64,000 nucleotides of DNA from Bacteroidota bacterium (lineage in GTDB: Bacteria; Bacteroidota; Bacteroidia; Chitinophagales; Chitinophagaceae). Positions 34,871-43,120 of this stretch are shown piece by piece. Under the pieces are notes generated by a model. It was given only the letters and a program-made list of their open reading frames with translations. It was not told the DNA's origin and did no database searches. Each line of letters opens with the position of its first letter. Positions within the stretch are counted from its first letter, which is position 1. The position numbers and the translations under genes are program-made. The stretch spans positions 186,001 to 250,000 of the forward strand of contig JAFDXK010000002.1 in NCBI GenBank assembly GCA_018267965.1. Reading direction: 5' to 3'.

Positions 34871-35983
34871 TTACTTAATGGTTAAAGCAAGGCTATCTGC
34901 AAGTATTTGAGCAACAACACGCGTGCCTATTGATGTAAAATGTGCATAATCATAGTAATAGCGTGAATCTAACGGCATGGCTTTGGCCAGGTCTACGGTT
35001 TTTATACGGCCTTGTTTATTAAGGTCGAGTAAGGCTGCGTTATATACTCCAAGTATCATGCCCTGCATTTTTGCATTCCTGCCGGGCACCACTTTCAGTG
35101 TTCCAAAATCAATGCGCGTAGCCGGGTCTTTAAAGCTACCGAACAATGATGGTTGTGTAAGGAATATCGCCTTTATATGATTGGCTTTGCAAATAGAATC
35201 GAGCTTTAAAATACGCTTGCGATAAGCATCTACATAGGTTATTTGTGCATCCACTTGTTTTACCATCGTAACACTATCTATAGACAATCTCTTTTCTTTA
35301 GAAAAATCAACTTCGCGATGCGTGAGCCCCCTGCGATATGCTACACGCGAACGATACAGATTTTCCAATAATGCACCCGTTTCTGTTTTACGAATCAAAG
35401 AGCGAAACCAATCTTTCACACTGTGTGTATCCCACTCGTTGGAATTGTAAGTATCGAAACCACCCATAGCTTTCTCTTCCATGTCGTTGACACCAGTAAG
35501 AAAAATCACATAATCGGGATGTAGGGAAACAATATGGTCTTTTAACAAAATGATATGACCGAAAGTAGATGTACCATCGAGCCCTGCATTATCGAGCCAG
35601 ATATTTGGTGCTATTGTTTTTCGCAGATTACCTTTTAGTAATTCAGGCCAGGTAAGGCTATCACTATTATAAGAACATTCTGTAGTGCTGCCGCCGATGG
35701 TGATGATCTTAATCCAATCTTTAGGATTAGCAGGCATTTCTTCACCGCGTAAACCGAGTGAATTACGTGAATAGTAAATCTCTTTTTCTAGCTTATTGCT
35801 TTGTGGGTTTTTATGAATGGTTTTTTGATAGGCAGGCAAAACTATCTTACCATGCTTAATGCGAAAAGGTATAGGGTTGAAAACACGGAGGATAATTTCT
35901 ATCAAAAACAAAGAAACCAACACACCGAAAAACAATGCTTTTACATTGCTCCAAAATGTTGGTTTCTTTCTATGTTGTTCCAT
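34871..35983 (-). CDS. SGNH/GDSL hydrolase family protein, membrane-anchored
   Basis: A 370-residue protein with an N-terminal membrane anchor (about 12-33) and an exported SGNH hydrolase domain. Block I is GGSTTE (catalytic Ser99), block II NAGLDG, block III TGVND (Asn166) and block V D-x-x-H (YYDYAHFT). It is probably an esterase or acetyl-transfer-related enzyme acting on glycans or lipids at the cell surface. Its ATG overlaps the stop of the carB half-gene (TAATG), so it is translated from the same mRNA, an unexpected pairing. Confidence 0.85.
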   Translation of the reverse strand: MEQHRKKPTFWSNVKALFFGVLVSLFLIEIILRVFNPIPFRIKHGKIVLPAYQKTIHKNPQSNKLEKEIYYSRNSLGLRGEEMPANPKDWIKIITIGGSTTECSYNSDSLTWPELLKGNLRKTIAPNIWLDNAGLDGTSTFGHIILLKDHIVSLHPDYVIFLTGVNDMEEKAMGGFDTYNSNEWDTHSVKDWFRSLIRKTETGALLENLYRSRVAYRRGLTHREVDFSKEKRLSIDSVTMVKQVDAQITYVDAYRKRILKLDSICKANHIKAIFLTQPSLFGSFKDPATRIDFGTLKVVPGRNAKMQGMILGVYNAALLDLNKQGRIKTVDLAKAMPLDSRYYYDYAHFTSIGTRVVAQILADSLALTIK

Positions 35984-37626
35984 TACAGGAAGGTACTGTA
36001 GAAATATGGTGTCTTGGCTTCGAACTCGGCACTACAAGTATCTACCATTTTGTAAACACGTGTGATACCTGCCTGCTTGCGGAATTCATATACTTCTTCT
36101 GCCGTGCAGTCAGAAACCAATTCTGCAATTTGCTCATCGCTGAAGCCCATGAGTTTTGCTTCACGCAAAAGTTCAACTGGCATTTTTTGCAGGTGTTTGA
36201 TTTCCTTTATCTGCTTTTCAAGATTTACTATGTCTTGTATTTGATATAAGAACCAGCGATCTATTTGTGTTACTTCACGAATCGTTTTGATAGATATGCC
36301 TGCTGCAATCGCTTCTTTAATGCGGAACACCCTATCCCACTGCGGGCGTTTGAGTGTTTCCAGCAACTCTTCCGGACGCAAACGTGTTGTGCTGGTGAAG
36401 CTCAAACCTGTAGCATTGTTTTCCAAACTTTGACAAGCTTTCTGTAATGCTTCAGGGAAGGTGCGGCCAATGGCCATTACCTCTCCTACAGATTTCATCT
36501 GGAAGCCCAGCGTATCATCTGCACCTTTGAATTTATCAAAGTTCCAGCGTGGCATTTTTACTATTACGTAATCTAACGCAGGCTCGAAGTATGCTGATGT
36601 AGTTTGTGTAATTTGATTTTTCAGTTCATCGAGATTGTAACCGATAGCCAGTTTAGCAGCAATCTTGGCAATAGGATAACCGGTTGCTTTAGATGCGAGT
36701 GCTGATGAACGGCTTACACGTGGGTTGATCTCTACTACTATTATTTCTTCTGTTTCGGGGTTGAGTGCAAACTGTACGTTACAACCACCTGCGAAGTTGC
36801 CCAACGCGCGCATCATACGGATAGCTGTGTTTCGCATCAATTGGAAAGCTGTATCGCTAAGTGTCATAGCAGGAGCTACTGTGATGCTGTCACCCGTATG
36901 CACACCCATAGGGTCGAAGTTTTCTACCGTACAAATAATGGCTACGTTATCAGCAGAGTCGCGCAGTAGTTCCAACTCAAATTCTTTCCAACCAATTACT
37001 GCTTTTTCAACCAGTACCTCATGTATTGGTGATGCAGTTAAACCTCTTTCGAGGGCGGCATCCAAATCTTCTTTATGAAATACCAGCCCACCGCCTGTAC
37101 CACCCAGTGTAAATGACGGGCGTATTACCAATGGTACACCAATTTCCTGAGCAAATTCTTTACCCTCTAATAATGAGTTAGCAATTTTTGCTGGTGCAAC
37201 AGGTATACCCATTTCAATCATCCATAAGCGGAATTTCTCACGGTCTTCTGCCTTGTCTATCGCTTTGGTATCAACACCTATCAGGCGCACATTGTATTCT
37301 TTCCACAGTCCAATCTCTTCTGCTTCCATGGCAAGGTTCAATGCAGTCTGTCCACCCATGGTAGGCAATACGGCATCAATCTGATTCTCTTGTAATATCT
37401 TCTCTATACTCTCTACCGTTAATGGTAATAAGTATACTTTATCTGCCACCAGGGGATCGGTCATGATAGTGGCCGGGTTGGAGTTAATCAATGTTACTTT
37501 GATTCCCTCTTCGCGCAGGCTGCGCGCAGCTTGTGAACCTGAATAATCGAATTCGCAGGCCTGACCAATGATAATAGGACCTGAACCGATAATGAGAACG
37601 TTTTTTATGGAAGTATCTAGTGGCAT
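35983..37626 (-). CDS. carB: carbamoyl-phosphate synthase large subunit, N-terminal half only
   Basis: The 547 residues cover only the carboxyphosphate synthetase half of CarB, whose usual length is about 940-1070. Present are the N-terminal Rossmann-like subdomain (VLIIGSGPIIIGQACEFDYSG), the ATP-grasp domain (RPSFTLGGTGGG, IVVEINPRVSRSSALASKATGYPIA) and the oligomerisation region up to VYKMVDTCSAEFEAKTPYFYSTFL. The stop falls where the linker to the second synthetase half begins. The next codons encode a different protein, so this is not a simple frameshift. A split carB (N- and C-terminal genes) is known in some archaea and Aquifex. The other half must be elsewhere, or the enzyme is inactive. 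Confidence 0.88.
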   Translation of the reverse strand: MPLDTSIKNVLIIGSGPIIIGQACEFDYSGSQAARSLREEGIKVTLINSNPATIMTDPLVADKVYLLPLTVESIEKILQENQIDAVLPTMGGQTALNLAMEAEEIGLWKEYNVRLIGVDTKAIDKAEDREKFRLWMIEMGIPVAPAKIANSLLEGKEFAQEIGVPLVIRPSFTLGGTGGGLVFHKEDLDAALERGLTASPIHEVLVEKAVIGWKEFELELLRDSADNVAIICTVENFDPMGVHTGDSITVAPAMTLSDTAFQLMRNTAIRMMRALGNFAGGCNVQFALNPETEEIIVVEINPRVSRSSALASKATGYPIAKIAAKLAIGYNLDELKNQITQTTSAYFEPALDYVIVKMPRWNFDKFKGADDTLGFQMKSVGEVMAIGRTFPEALQKACQSLENNATGLSFTSTTRLRPEELLETLKRPQWDRVFRIKEAIAAGISIKTIREVTQIDRWFLYQIQDIVNLEKQIKEIKHLQKMPVELLREAKLMGFSDEQIAELVSDCTAEEVYEFRKQAGITRVYKMVDTCSAEFEAKTPYFYSTFL

Positions 37627-37742
37627 AATCTAAAGTCGAATAATGAGGCTGGCCGATACAAAAATCGGGCTCAGCGCCCGAGGTGCAAAAGTAGTAAAAA
37701 AATAGCCCCCTCCCAAGGTGTAACTGATATAAGAATACTATA

Positions 37743-38156
37743 TCATAATGTGCTTTTTAAATAGGCTGTCAATTCGTTGATGACGGTTTGTTTATCTGTT
37801 CTTATCCTGGCAATAAACTCTTTGGGTGCGGCTGTTTCAAAATCGTAAGTAGCACTCCAGTTAATAATTTCAATAATTACCGGTACTAGGTCAATAGCTT
37901 TTGCAGTTAATGAATATATTTTGCGTGACTTATTCTCAGTATCCTGTTTGCTGGAAAGCAAGCCTGCACATTCAAGCATAGCCAACCTGTCGGCTAATAT
38001 GTTTGTTGATATTCGTTCTTCACTTTTGAGAAATTCTCCATACGTTTTTTTGTTCTGAAACATCAGATCACGGATAATTAGCAAAGACCACTTATCACCA
38101 AATATATCTAAAGCATAGCTGATAGGGCAATGTGTCCGATGCTTGATCTCATTCAT
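37743..38156 (-). CDS. HxlR family winged-helix transcriptional regulator
   Basis: A 137-residue regulator of the HxlR/YodB type, often redox- or aldehyde-responsive. The signature CPISYALDIFGDKWSLLIIRDLMF is complete, including the N-terminal Cys (Cys10) used for sensing in YodB-like members. The winged helix follows (FLKSEERISTNILADRLAMLECAGLLSS). It is transcribed divergently from the SRPBCC operon, with two palindromic sites in between, so it very likely controls both. Signal unknown. Confidence 0.92.
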   Translation of the reverse strand: MNEIKHRTHCPISYALDIFGDKWSLLIIRDLMFQNKKTYGEFLKSEERISTNILADRLAMLECAGLLSSKQDTENKSRKIYSLTAKAIDLVPVIIEIINWSATYDFETAAPKEFIARIRTDKQTVINELTAYLKSTL

Positions 38157-38160
38157 AATA

Positions 38161-38190
38161 CAAATTTAGGGAAGCACTTGCATTTTACAA
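38161..38190 (-). promoter_or_regulatory. hxlR promoter (TTG-N19-TAAATTTG)
   Basis: On the minus strand TTG (38190-38188) and an exact TAAATTTG box (38168-38161) are separated by 19 bases. The ATG at 38156 follows 4 bases later, so the mRNA is probably leaderless. The -33 TTG is the right arm of operator 1. Confidence 0.7.
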
Positions 38191-38193
38191 GTG
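38175..38193. promoter_or_regulatory. palindromic operator 1 for the HxlR regulator (predicted)
   Basis: CACTTG-N7-CAAGTG, a perfect 6-bp dyad. Its left TTG is the -33 element of the plus-strand promoter and its right CAA is the -33 TTG of the minus-strand promoter. A dimeric winged-helix protein bound here would block both. Confidence 0.65.
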
Positions 38194-38209
38194 AATTTAT
38201 GTACATTTG
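38178..38209 (+). promoter_or_regulatory. promoter of the SRPBCC operon (TTG-N21-TACATTTG)
   Basis: TTG at 38178-38180 and an exact TACATTTG box at 38202-38209, spacer 21 bases. Operator 1 covers the -33 element and operator 2 (38216-38230) the expected start site. The first ATG is at 38247. Confidence 0.68.
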
Positions 38210-38215
38210 TTTCTG

Positions 38216-38230
38216 CTTGCATTTTGCAAG
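38216..38230. promoter_or_regulatory. palindromic operator 2 for the HxlR regulator (predicted)
   Basis: CTTGC-ATTTT-GCAAG, a perfect 5-bp dyad sharing the CTTG-N7-CAAG core and the CATTTT centre with operator 1. Centres are 39 bases apart, close to four helical turns. It sits over the plus-strand start site. Confidence 0.6.
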
Positions 38231-38246
38231 TACTAAATATCCTAAT

Positions 38247-38711
38247 ATGGGAACACTTCAGGCAAAAAATGAAATGGTGATAGCTGCCCCTATCAGTTCA
38301 ATATGGAATGTCATCACAGATATAGAAACCTTACATAAAGTAAATCCGGGTGTTATTAGTGCAAAAGGACGGATGAATACATTGTACGACACACGCACAT
38401 GCGAAATTGATAATAAAGGACGTAAAGGTACTATGGTTGAAAAACTCGTAGAACTGGTACCCAATCAAAAAACTGTCTGGACAATAGAAAGTGATACTAT
38501 GGGTATGAGTAAAATGTTACGCGATACCAAGTTCTGTTTTGAACTTCAAAAACTGGGCGATGAAAAAACAAGGGTAATAAGCGCCACCTATTACACACCA
38601 GCTAACATTGTTGCAAAGCTTATGAACACGTTAATGATGAAAAAAATGATTGGCAATGCACAACAACAAATTCTTGAGAACATAAAAGCACTCACTGAAA
38701 AACCGCAATAA
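38247..38711 (+). CDS. SRPBCC (START-like) family protein, first copy
   Basis: A 154-residue cytosolic protein with a Bet v1/START-like hydrophobic pocket. Family features are the opening strand NEMVIAAPISSIWNVITDIETLHKVNPGV, the middle GTMVEKLVELVPNQKTVWTIES and the long C-terminal helix (KKMIGNAQQQILENIKALTE). The frame is open upstream to 38130, but that part lies in the promoter; the ATG at 38247 is chosen. It overlaps the next gene by one base. As part of an HxlR-controlled operon it may bind or detoxify a small hydrophobic or reactive compound. Confidence 0.85.
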   Translation: MGTLQAKNEMVIAAPISSIWNVITDIETLHKVNPGVISAKGRMNTLYDTRTCEIDNKGRKGTMVEKLVELVPNQKTVWTIESDTMGMSKMLRDTKFCFELQKLGDEKTRVISATYYTPANIVAKLMNTLMMKKMIGNAQQQILENIKALTEKPQ

Positions 38712-39163
38712 TGAGTACACTGAATAATGAGATTATTATCAAAGCGCCACTTGAAAAAGTTTGGGACCTACTTGCCGATGCTACGCAACTTGGTAAATAC
38801 GACCCTACTATTAAAAGTTGTACGCTCATATCTAAACAACAAACAGGGATAGATGCGAAACGTAAAATAGATATGCTGGATGGCAAAAACTGGTTCGAAG
38901 AAAAAATAACTGTTTGTGAACCAAATAAAGCGCTTGCTTATCAACTAACGGCATGTTCCTTTCCCATCAAGCGCTTACAACATACCTATACTTTTGAAAA
39001 CATGGGGAATGGTAATACTAAGGTAAAACAGGTGATGGAATATTCCGTTAAATTTGGGATACTGGGTAAGCTTATGGATGCTATGATGATTAAAAAACAG
39101 TTTAACACAGGTATAGGCAAATTTTTCGCAGGCCTTAAAACATACGCAGAAACTAAAAGTTAG
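38711..39163 (+). CDS. SRPBCC (START-like) family protein, second copy
   Basis: A 150-residue paralogue of the previous protein with the same layout: NNEIIIKAPLEKVWDLLADATQLGKYDP at the start, KNWFEEKITVCEPNKALAYQLT in the middle and the C-terminal helix MIKKQFNTGIGKFFAGLKTYAE. Start and stop codons overlap (TAATG) with the first copy, so translation is coupled; the two may form a heteromer. Ligand unknown. Both copies share the M-M-x-K-K motif before the final helix, which supports tandem duplication. Confidence 0.85.
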   Translation: MSTLNNEIIIKAPLEKVWDLLADATQLGKYDPTIKSCTLISKQQTGIDAKRKIDMLDGKNWFEEKITVCEPNKALAYQLTACSFPIKRLQHTYTFENMGNGNTKVKQVMEYSVKFGILGKLMDAMMIKKQFNTGIGKFFAGLKTYAETKS

Positions 39164-39165
39164 TT

Positions 39166-39510
39166 ATGGCATACAACGAAAAACTTAATGACAGGTTGCG
39201 AGAAGCAATGTCTCTACATAAAAACGTTGAGGAGAAACATATGTTTGGCGGCACGTGTTTTATGCTGAACGATAAGATGTGTGTGGGTGTTGTGGGCGAT
39301 GAGCTGATGTGCCGAATAGGACCTGATGCATATGAAGCGGCACTGGAGCGAAAAGGTTGCAGGGAAATGATATTCACAGGCAAACCTATGAATGGATATG
39401 TCTTTGTTGCCGAAGAAGGAATGAAGTCGAAAAAAGATTTTGAGCATTGGATAAACTTGTGTCTTGACTTCAATAAACATGCAAAATCATCTAAGAAGAA
39501 GAAAAAATAA
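39166..39510 (+). CDS. TfoX N-terminal domain family protein
   Basis: A 114-residue protein with the TfoX/Sxy N-terminal domain: LREAMSLHKNVEEKHMFGGTCFMLNDKMCVGV, then DELMCRIGPDAYEAAL and the end MIFTGKPMNGYVFV. The C-terminus is a Lys-rich tail (SKKKKK). In Gammaproteobacteria Sxy activates competence genes with CRP, but single-domain versions in Bacteroidota occur with stress-type genes and their role is unknown. It starts 2 bases after the SRPBCC gene and is part of the HxlR-controlled operon. Confidence 0.85.
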   Translation: MAYNEKLNDRLREAMSLHKNVEEKHMFGGTCFMLNDKMCVGVVGDELMCRIGPDAYEAALERKGCREMIFTGKPMNGYVFVAEEGMKSKKDFEHWINLCLDFNKHAKSSKKKKK

Positions 39511-39530
39511 TTTCATAAAAATCAACTACT

Positions 39531-39899
39531 ATGACAAATGCAATTAACTGGTTCGAAATACCGGTAACAGATTTCGACAGAGCAAAGAAATTTTATGGTA
39601 CACTCTTCAATGCAGAAGTGCAAGAGATGCCACATCCTGAATACAAGTATGGGATGCTACCTGCAGACATGCAAAATGGTGTAGGTGGCGGCATTGTGCA
39701 AGGTCCGGGTTTTGAACCTTCACAAACAGGTTCGCTTATTTATTTAAATGGTGGCGATGATTTAAGCGGCCCATTATCAAGAGTAGAAGCAGCAGGCGGT
39801 AAAGTTGTATTGCCTAAAACATCTCTCGGGCCAAATGGTTTTATGGCTCATTTTATAGATACTGAAGGTAACAAGGTTGCGCTTCATTCTATGGGTTAA
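39531..39899 (+). CDS. VOC family protein
   Basis: A 122-residue vicinal-oxygen-chelate protein. Both half-modules are visible: INWFEIPVTDFDRAKKFYGTLFNAEV and LSRVEAAGGKVVLPKTSLGPNGFMAHFIDTEGNKVALHS. It resembles the 27 kDa-antigen/YdeN-type glyoxalase-like proteins common in Bacteroidota. It is the last gene of the operon, 20 bases after the TfoX-like gene, and is followed by a terminator. With the SRPBCC proteins it fits a small-molecule stress response. Confidence 0.86.
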   Translation: MTNAINWFEIPVTDFDRAKKFYGTLFNAEVQEMPHPEYKYGMLPADMQNGVGGGIVQGPGFEPSQTGSLIYLNGGDDLSGPLSRVEAAGGKVVLPKTSLGPNGFMAHFIDTEGNKVALHSMG

Positions 39900-39922
39900 A
39901 ATAAAGCAAGATTTTAAAAAAC

Positions 39923-39947
39923 AGAATGCTCCCTTTCGGGAGCGTTC
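39923..39947. terminator. terminator after the HxlR-regulated operon
   Basis: GCTCCC and GGGAGC pair across a TTTC loop and are extended by AGAA / TTCT with one mismatch. It is placed between convergent genes. Confidence 0.7.
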
Positions 39948-39975
39948 TTCATTATACAACATCTAAAAATTGTAT

Positions 39976-40455
39976 TTACTTTCTTAGGTATATCCAATAC
40001 CTGTCCATAATATCGGGGCTGGTGCCATCATCTAAAACATAAACAGATTCGTTGATGCGGCATTGTTTAGCAGGATTATAACAAGCTTTTGCATCCATAG
40101 AAAAACTACCGCGTACACTCCTTTTTTCGATAATAAAATTACTGATGCGGTATTGCTTGTTTGCAGAACGGATATCTATTATCCAGTCGTGGTCCATATC
40201 CATAATACCACTTGCAAAACTGATAGTATCCTTGTCATACCAGGGTCCCGATACTCCTCTGTTGGTACCCGCCAGATAAGAATCAACAGCATTAGTAAAC
40301 TCCGTTCCTTTGTTGTATTTGAGATATACTACATCTGCTAATTCCTGCCGGGAATAGCCAATGAAATTATCGGTAACTGTGGCATTTATACAATCACGTT
40401 TTCTGCAGCCAATCATTAGTACTGCCAGTAACAGGGTTAAGTGTACGTACTTCAT
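39976..40455 (-). CDS. hypothetical lipoprotein
   Basis: A 159-residue protein with a lipobox MIGC (Cys17) after a short signal peptide. The mature part is predicted beta-rich (ATVTDNFIGYSRQELADVVYLKY, YRISNFIIEKRSVRGSF) and includes Cys residues at CYNPAKQC that could pair. No family is recognised. It begins 2 bases after the LVIVD-repeat lipoprotein gene and is the last of three lipoprotein genes. Confidence 0.7.
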   Translation of the reverse strand: MKYVHLTLLLAVLMIGCRKRDCINATVTDNFIGYSRQELADVVYLKYNKGTEFTNAVDSYLAGTNRGVSGPWYDKDTISFASGIMDMDHDWIIDIRSANKQYRISNFIIEKRSVRGSFSMDAKACYNPAKQCRINESVYVLDDGTSPDIMDRYWIYLRK

Positions 40456-40457
40456 TT

Positions 40458-41216
40458 TTAGTTAGTGATTTTTGCTGTCATAGAGATTTCATCGTTCGGC
40501 TTCAGTTCAAACAATGCTGTTCCGCCTTCTATCATGGCTACCATGAGGTCATCAAGCATAATCACATCGTAAAATGTATTGCCCGCCAGTTGTTTGATGA
40601 GTTTCGGATTGATGGGGTCTGTAATATCATACACATTCAACCCTGTGTAGCCATTGCATACATACAGGCGATTGCCTTTGATACCCAATCCCCAGGGGCT
40701 TTCCATGTTTACAGTTTTGCGCAGCAACGGTTGTGTAATGTACTTTACGTCATACACCATCAGTGCATTTGTAGTACCACCGCAACGAGTGTTGCCACGC
40801 ACCGTTACATAAGCAATAGAATCATTTGCCACTACAGGGTCGCAAGAACGTACATGGGATGCCTGCCCTAGCTTTGAAGGATGCGCAGGGTCTGCCAATG
40901 AATATACATACATAGCTGCGCTGCTGCCGACAAATAATTTGTCCTTGTAGCTGTATATAGTTTCGATGTTGAAACCTACATTGATGTTACCTTTCAATTG
41001 TGGGTGCGCTGCATCTGCAAGGCTGTAAGTATATAATGTGCTGTTGTCTACTACATACATATGGTCTAACGCAGTAGTGAAACGCGCCAGCGAACCACCT
41101 TGTCCTGTAGAGCTTGTAGAGGTTGTCTTATCGCCTGAAGCTGCAGATGTGTTGTCTTTCTCGCAGGAAGCAACTGCAAGCATTATTATTATTATGAGAA
41201 AATTCAGTTTTTTCAT
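40458..41216 (-). CDS. LVIVD-repeat lipoprotein (beta-propeller-like)
   Basis: A 252-residue lipoprotein: the signal peptide MKKLNFLIIIIMLAVASC ends in a lipobox (Cys18). The mature region contains LVIVD-type repeats, each roughly 40 residues long, such as LYTYSLADAAHPQLKG, MYVYSLADPAHPSKLG, LMVYDVKYITQPLLRK and LNVYDITDPINPKLIK. These build a propeller-like surface fold of unknown function. The frame is open 12 codons upstream of 41216, but that start would bury the signal peptide, so the ATG at 41216 is used. It is the middle gene of three on this strand. Confidence 0.85.
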   Translation of the reverse strand: MKKLNFLIIIIMLAVASCEKDNTSAASGDKTTSTSSTGQGGSLARFTTALDHMYVVDNSTLYTYSLADAAHPQLKGNINVGFNIETIYSYKDKLFVGSSAAMYVYSLADPAHPSKLGQASHVRSCDPVVANDSIAYVTVRGNTRCGGTTNALMVYDVKYITQPLLRKTVNMESPWGLGIKGNRLYVCNGYTGLNVYDITDPINPKLIKQLAGNTFYDVIMLDDLMVAMIEGGTALFELKPNDEISMTAKITN

Positions 41217-41239
41217 TTGTTGGAGTTTTTCAAGGTTAA

Positions 41240-41803
41240 CTATCTGCTGCATTTAGGGTAATTCAATGTTTTTGTTTCCCAGCCTACAACTGTTCCTTTC
41301 GATTTGTCGACACATTCAAAATAACCAGTGCCCGGCGGATAGTTAACATCTACCAAATGAAAAACGTTTGATATACGGTCAATGGTTTTGACATCGGATG
41401 TATTGGTGATATCCAATGCAACCAGGTCGTTGATGTTGTTGGTGTACAACACATTGTTTTTGATGGCTACTTCCTGTGCGCCTAATACATTGATGAAGGC
41501 AATCTTCTGAGGATTTTGGGGCTGGTTGATCAAGATAACGTGTATACCTTTTCCGGCTTCGACTTCATAAAGGGTATCGCCCTTTACGTATATTTTACCA
41601 CCTTTATCAATATTGCGTGGCGGCATTGATTTTATTTCAGCATTGGCAGGGTCTGTATTGTAAACCGGTGCCCAGCCATCTACCTCTGCTGGTGGTTGTT
41701 TTACGGGTTGCGGATTTGTCTTTTTCTTGTTGTAACCAAAAGGGTCGCAGGAGGCTAATGCCAGAACGGCGAGAAGCCCTGCAATAAAGTATTGTCGTTT
41801 CAT
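41240..41803 (-). CDS. hypothetical lipoprotein, LVIVD-related
   Basis: A 187-residue lipoprotein with lipobox LASC (Cys19), then a Lys/Pro/Gln-rich spacer and a beta-rich region. The latter has strands like GKIYVKGDTLYEVEAGKGIHVILINQPQNPQKI and ALDITNTSDVKTI, which recall single LVIVD repeats. It is followed after 23 bases by the repeat lipoprotein, so the three genes probably form one transcript. Confidence 0.72.
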   Translation of the reverse strand: MKRQYFIAGLLAVLALASCDPFGYNKKKTNPQPVKQPPAEVDGWAPVYNTDPANAEIKSMPPRNIDKGGKIYVKGDTLYEVEAGKGIHVILINQPQNPQKIAFINVLGAQEVAIKNNVLYTNNINDLVALDITNTSDVKTIDRISNVFHLVDVNYPPGTGYFECVDKSKGTVVGWETKTLNYPKCSR

Positions 41804-41971
41804 ACTAAAGCAGGTGGTTTTTAACGGTTGTGTTTGATTAAGACAAATACCGTGCTAAAAAACATAAACGGTTTTCATATTCGGGAAAATTAATGTGTTT
41901 TTCATATTTTTATTTTCTCAATTTTAGCTTTCGGTTAGTAATAATATATATGTGTGAAATCGCGTAAATAA

Positions 41972-42003
41972 TTGCATTATTAGATGAAAACAGGGTAATT
42001 TTC
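41972..42003 (+). promoter_or_regulatory. probable mreB promoter (TTG-N21-TAATTTTC)
   Basis: TTG at 41972 and TAATTTTC at 41996 (one mismatch to TAnnTTTG) are spaced by 21 bases, with the ATG 48 bases downstream of the box. Confidence 0.4.
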
Positions 42004-42051
42004 CGCAAGTTTTACACTGTTTTACTAAAAAAGAGGCCGAAAAGATATTTT

Positions 42052-43074
42052 ATGGGTTTGTTTAGTTTTCTGACGCAAGAGATTGCCATTGACCTTGGTA
42101 CTGCCAATACTTTAATCATACATAACGACCAGGTGGTGGTAGATGAGCCATCTATTGTTGCCATAGACCGCCTGAGCGGAAAAATTGTTGCCGTTGGTAA
42201 AAAGGCAATGATGATGCACGAAAAAACCCATGAGAATCTGAAAACGATTCGCCCGTTGCGTGATGGCGTAATTGCAGATTTTAATGCTGCTGAAGGTATG
42301 CTGCGTGAAATGATAAAAATGGTCTATCCCAAAAAGCCATTATTTCCGCCCAGCTACCGTATGGTAATATGCATACCATCCAGCATTACAGAAGTAGAAA
42401 AACGTGCTGTGCATGACAGTGCTGAACGTGCTCATGCCAAAGAAGTATACATGATACATGAACCTATGGCCGCAGCTTTGGGTATTGGTATAGACGTGGA
42501 AGAGCCTACGGGTAATATGATCATCGACATAGGTGGTGGTACTACAGGTATATCTGTAATAGCATTGGCAGGTATTGTGTGCGACCAGTCTATACGTATT
42601 GCCGGTGATGAGTTTACAGCTGACATTATGGAAGCTATGCGCCGTTATCATAGCTTGATGATTGGTGAGCGCACTGCTGAACAAATAAAAATACAAGTAG
42701 GTTCTGCATTGAAAGAATTGGACAACCCACCTGATGATATAGCTGTAAATGGCCGTGACCTTGTAACAGGCATACCAAAACAAATCATGGTATCGTACCA
42801 GGAAGTAGCCGAAGCGCTTGATAAATCTATCTTCAAAATTGAAGAAGCAATATTGAAAGCACTTGAAAGTACACCACCTGAACTGGCTGCTGATATATAT
42901 CGCCGAGGATTATACCTAACAGGCGGCGGTGCATTATTACGTGGTCTCGACAAACGCATATCGCATAAAATTAAGTTGCCTGTACATGTGGCTGACGACC
43001 CTCTGCGTGCAGTGGTACGTGGTACCGGCATGGCACTGAAGAACATATCGAAGATGCCGTTTTTGATGAAGTAA
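42052..43074 (+). CDS. mreB: rod shape-determining protein MreB
   Basis: The actin-like protein forms membrane-bound filaments that guide cell-wall synthesis. The 340 residues show the family signature throughout: AIDLGTANTLI (phosphate 1), VVDEPSIVA, RPLRDGVIADF, VICIPSSITEVEKRAVHDSAE, GNMIIDIGGGTTGISVIAL (phosphate 2) and LTGGGALLRGLDKRI (adenosine). Length is normal. It is the first gene of mreB-mreC-mreD. Confidence 0.96.
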   Translation: MGLFSFLTQEIAIDLGTANTLIIHNDQVVVDEPSIVAIDRLSGKIVAVGKKAMMMHEKTHENLKTIRPLRDGVIADFNAAEGMLREMIKMVYPKKPLFPPSYRMVICIPSSITEVEKRAVHDSAERAHAKEVYMIHEPMAAALGIGIDVEEPTGNMIIDIGGGTTGISVIALAGIVCDQSIRIAGDEFTADIMEAMRRYHSLMIGERTAEQIKIQVGSALKELDNPPDDIAVNGRDLVTGIPKQIMVSYQEVAEALDKSIFKIEEAILKALESTPPELAADIYRRGLYLTGGGALLRGLDKRISHKIKLPVHVADDPLRAVVRGTGMALKNISKMPFLMK

Positions 43075-43120
43075 ATTTTTGATTGGGGTTTGTAATACAA
43101 GCCCCATATTTTAAATACCA

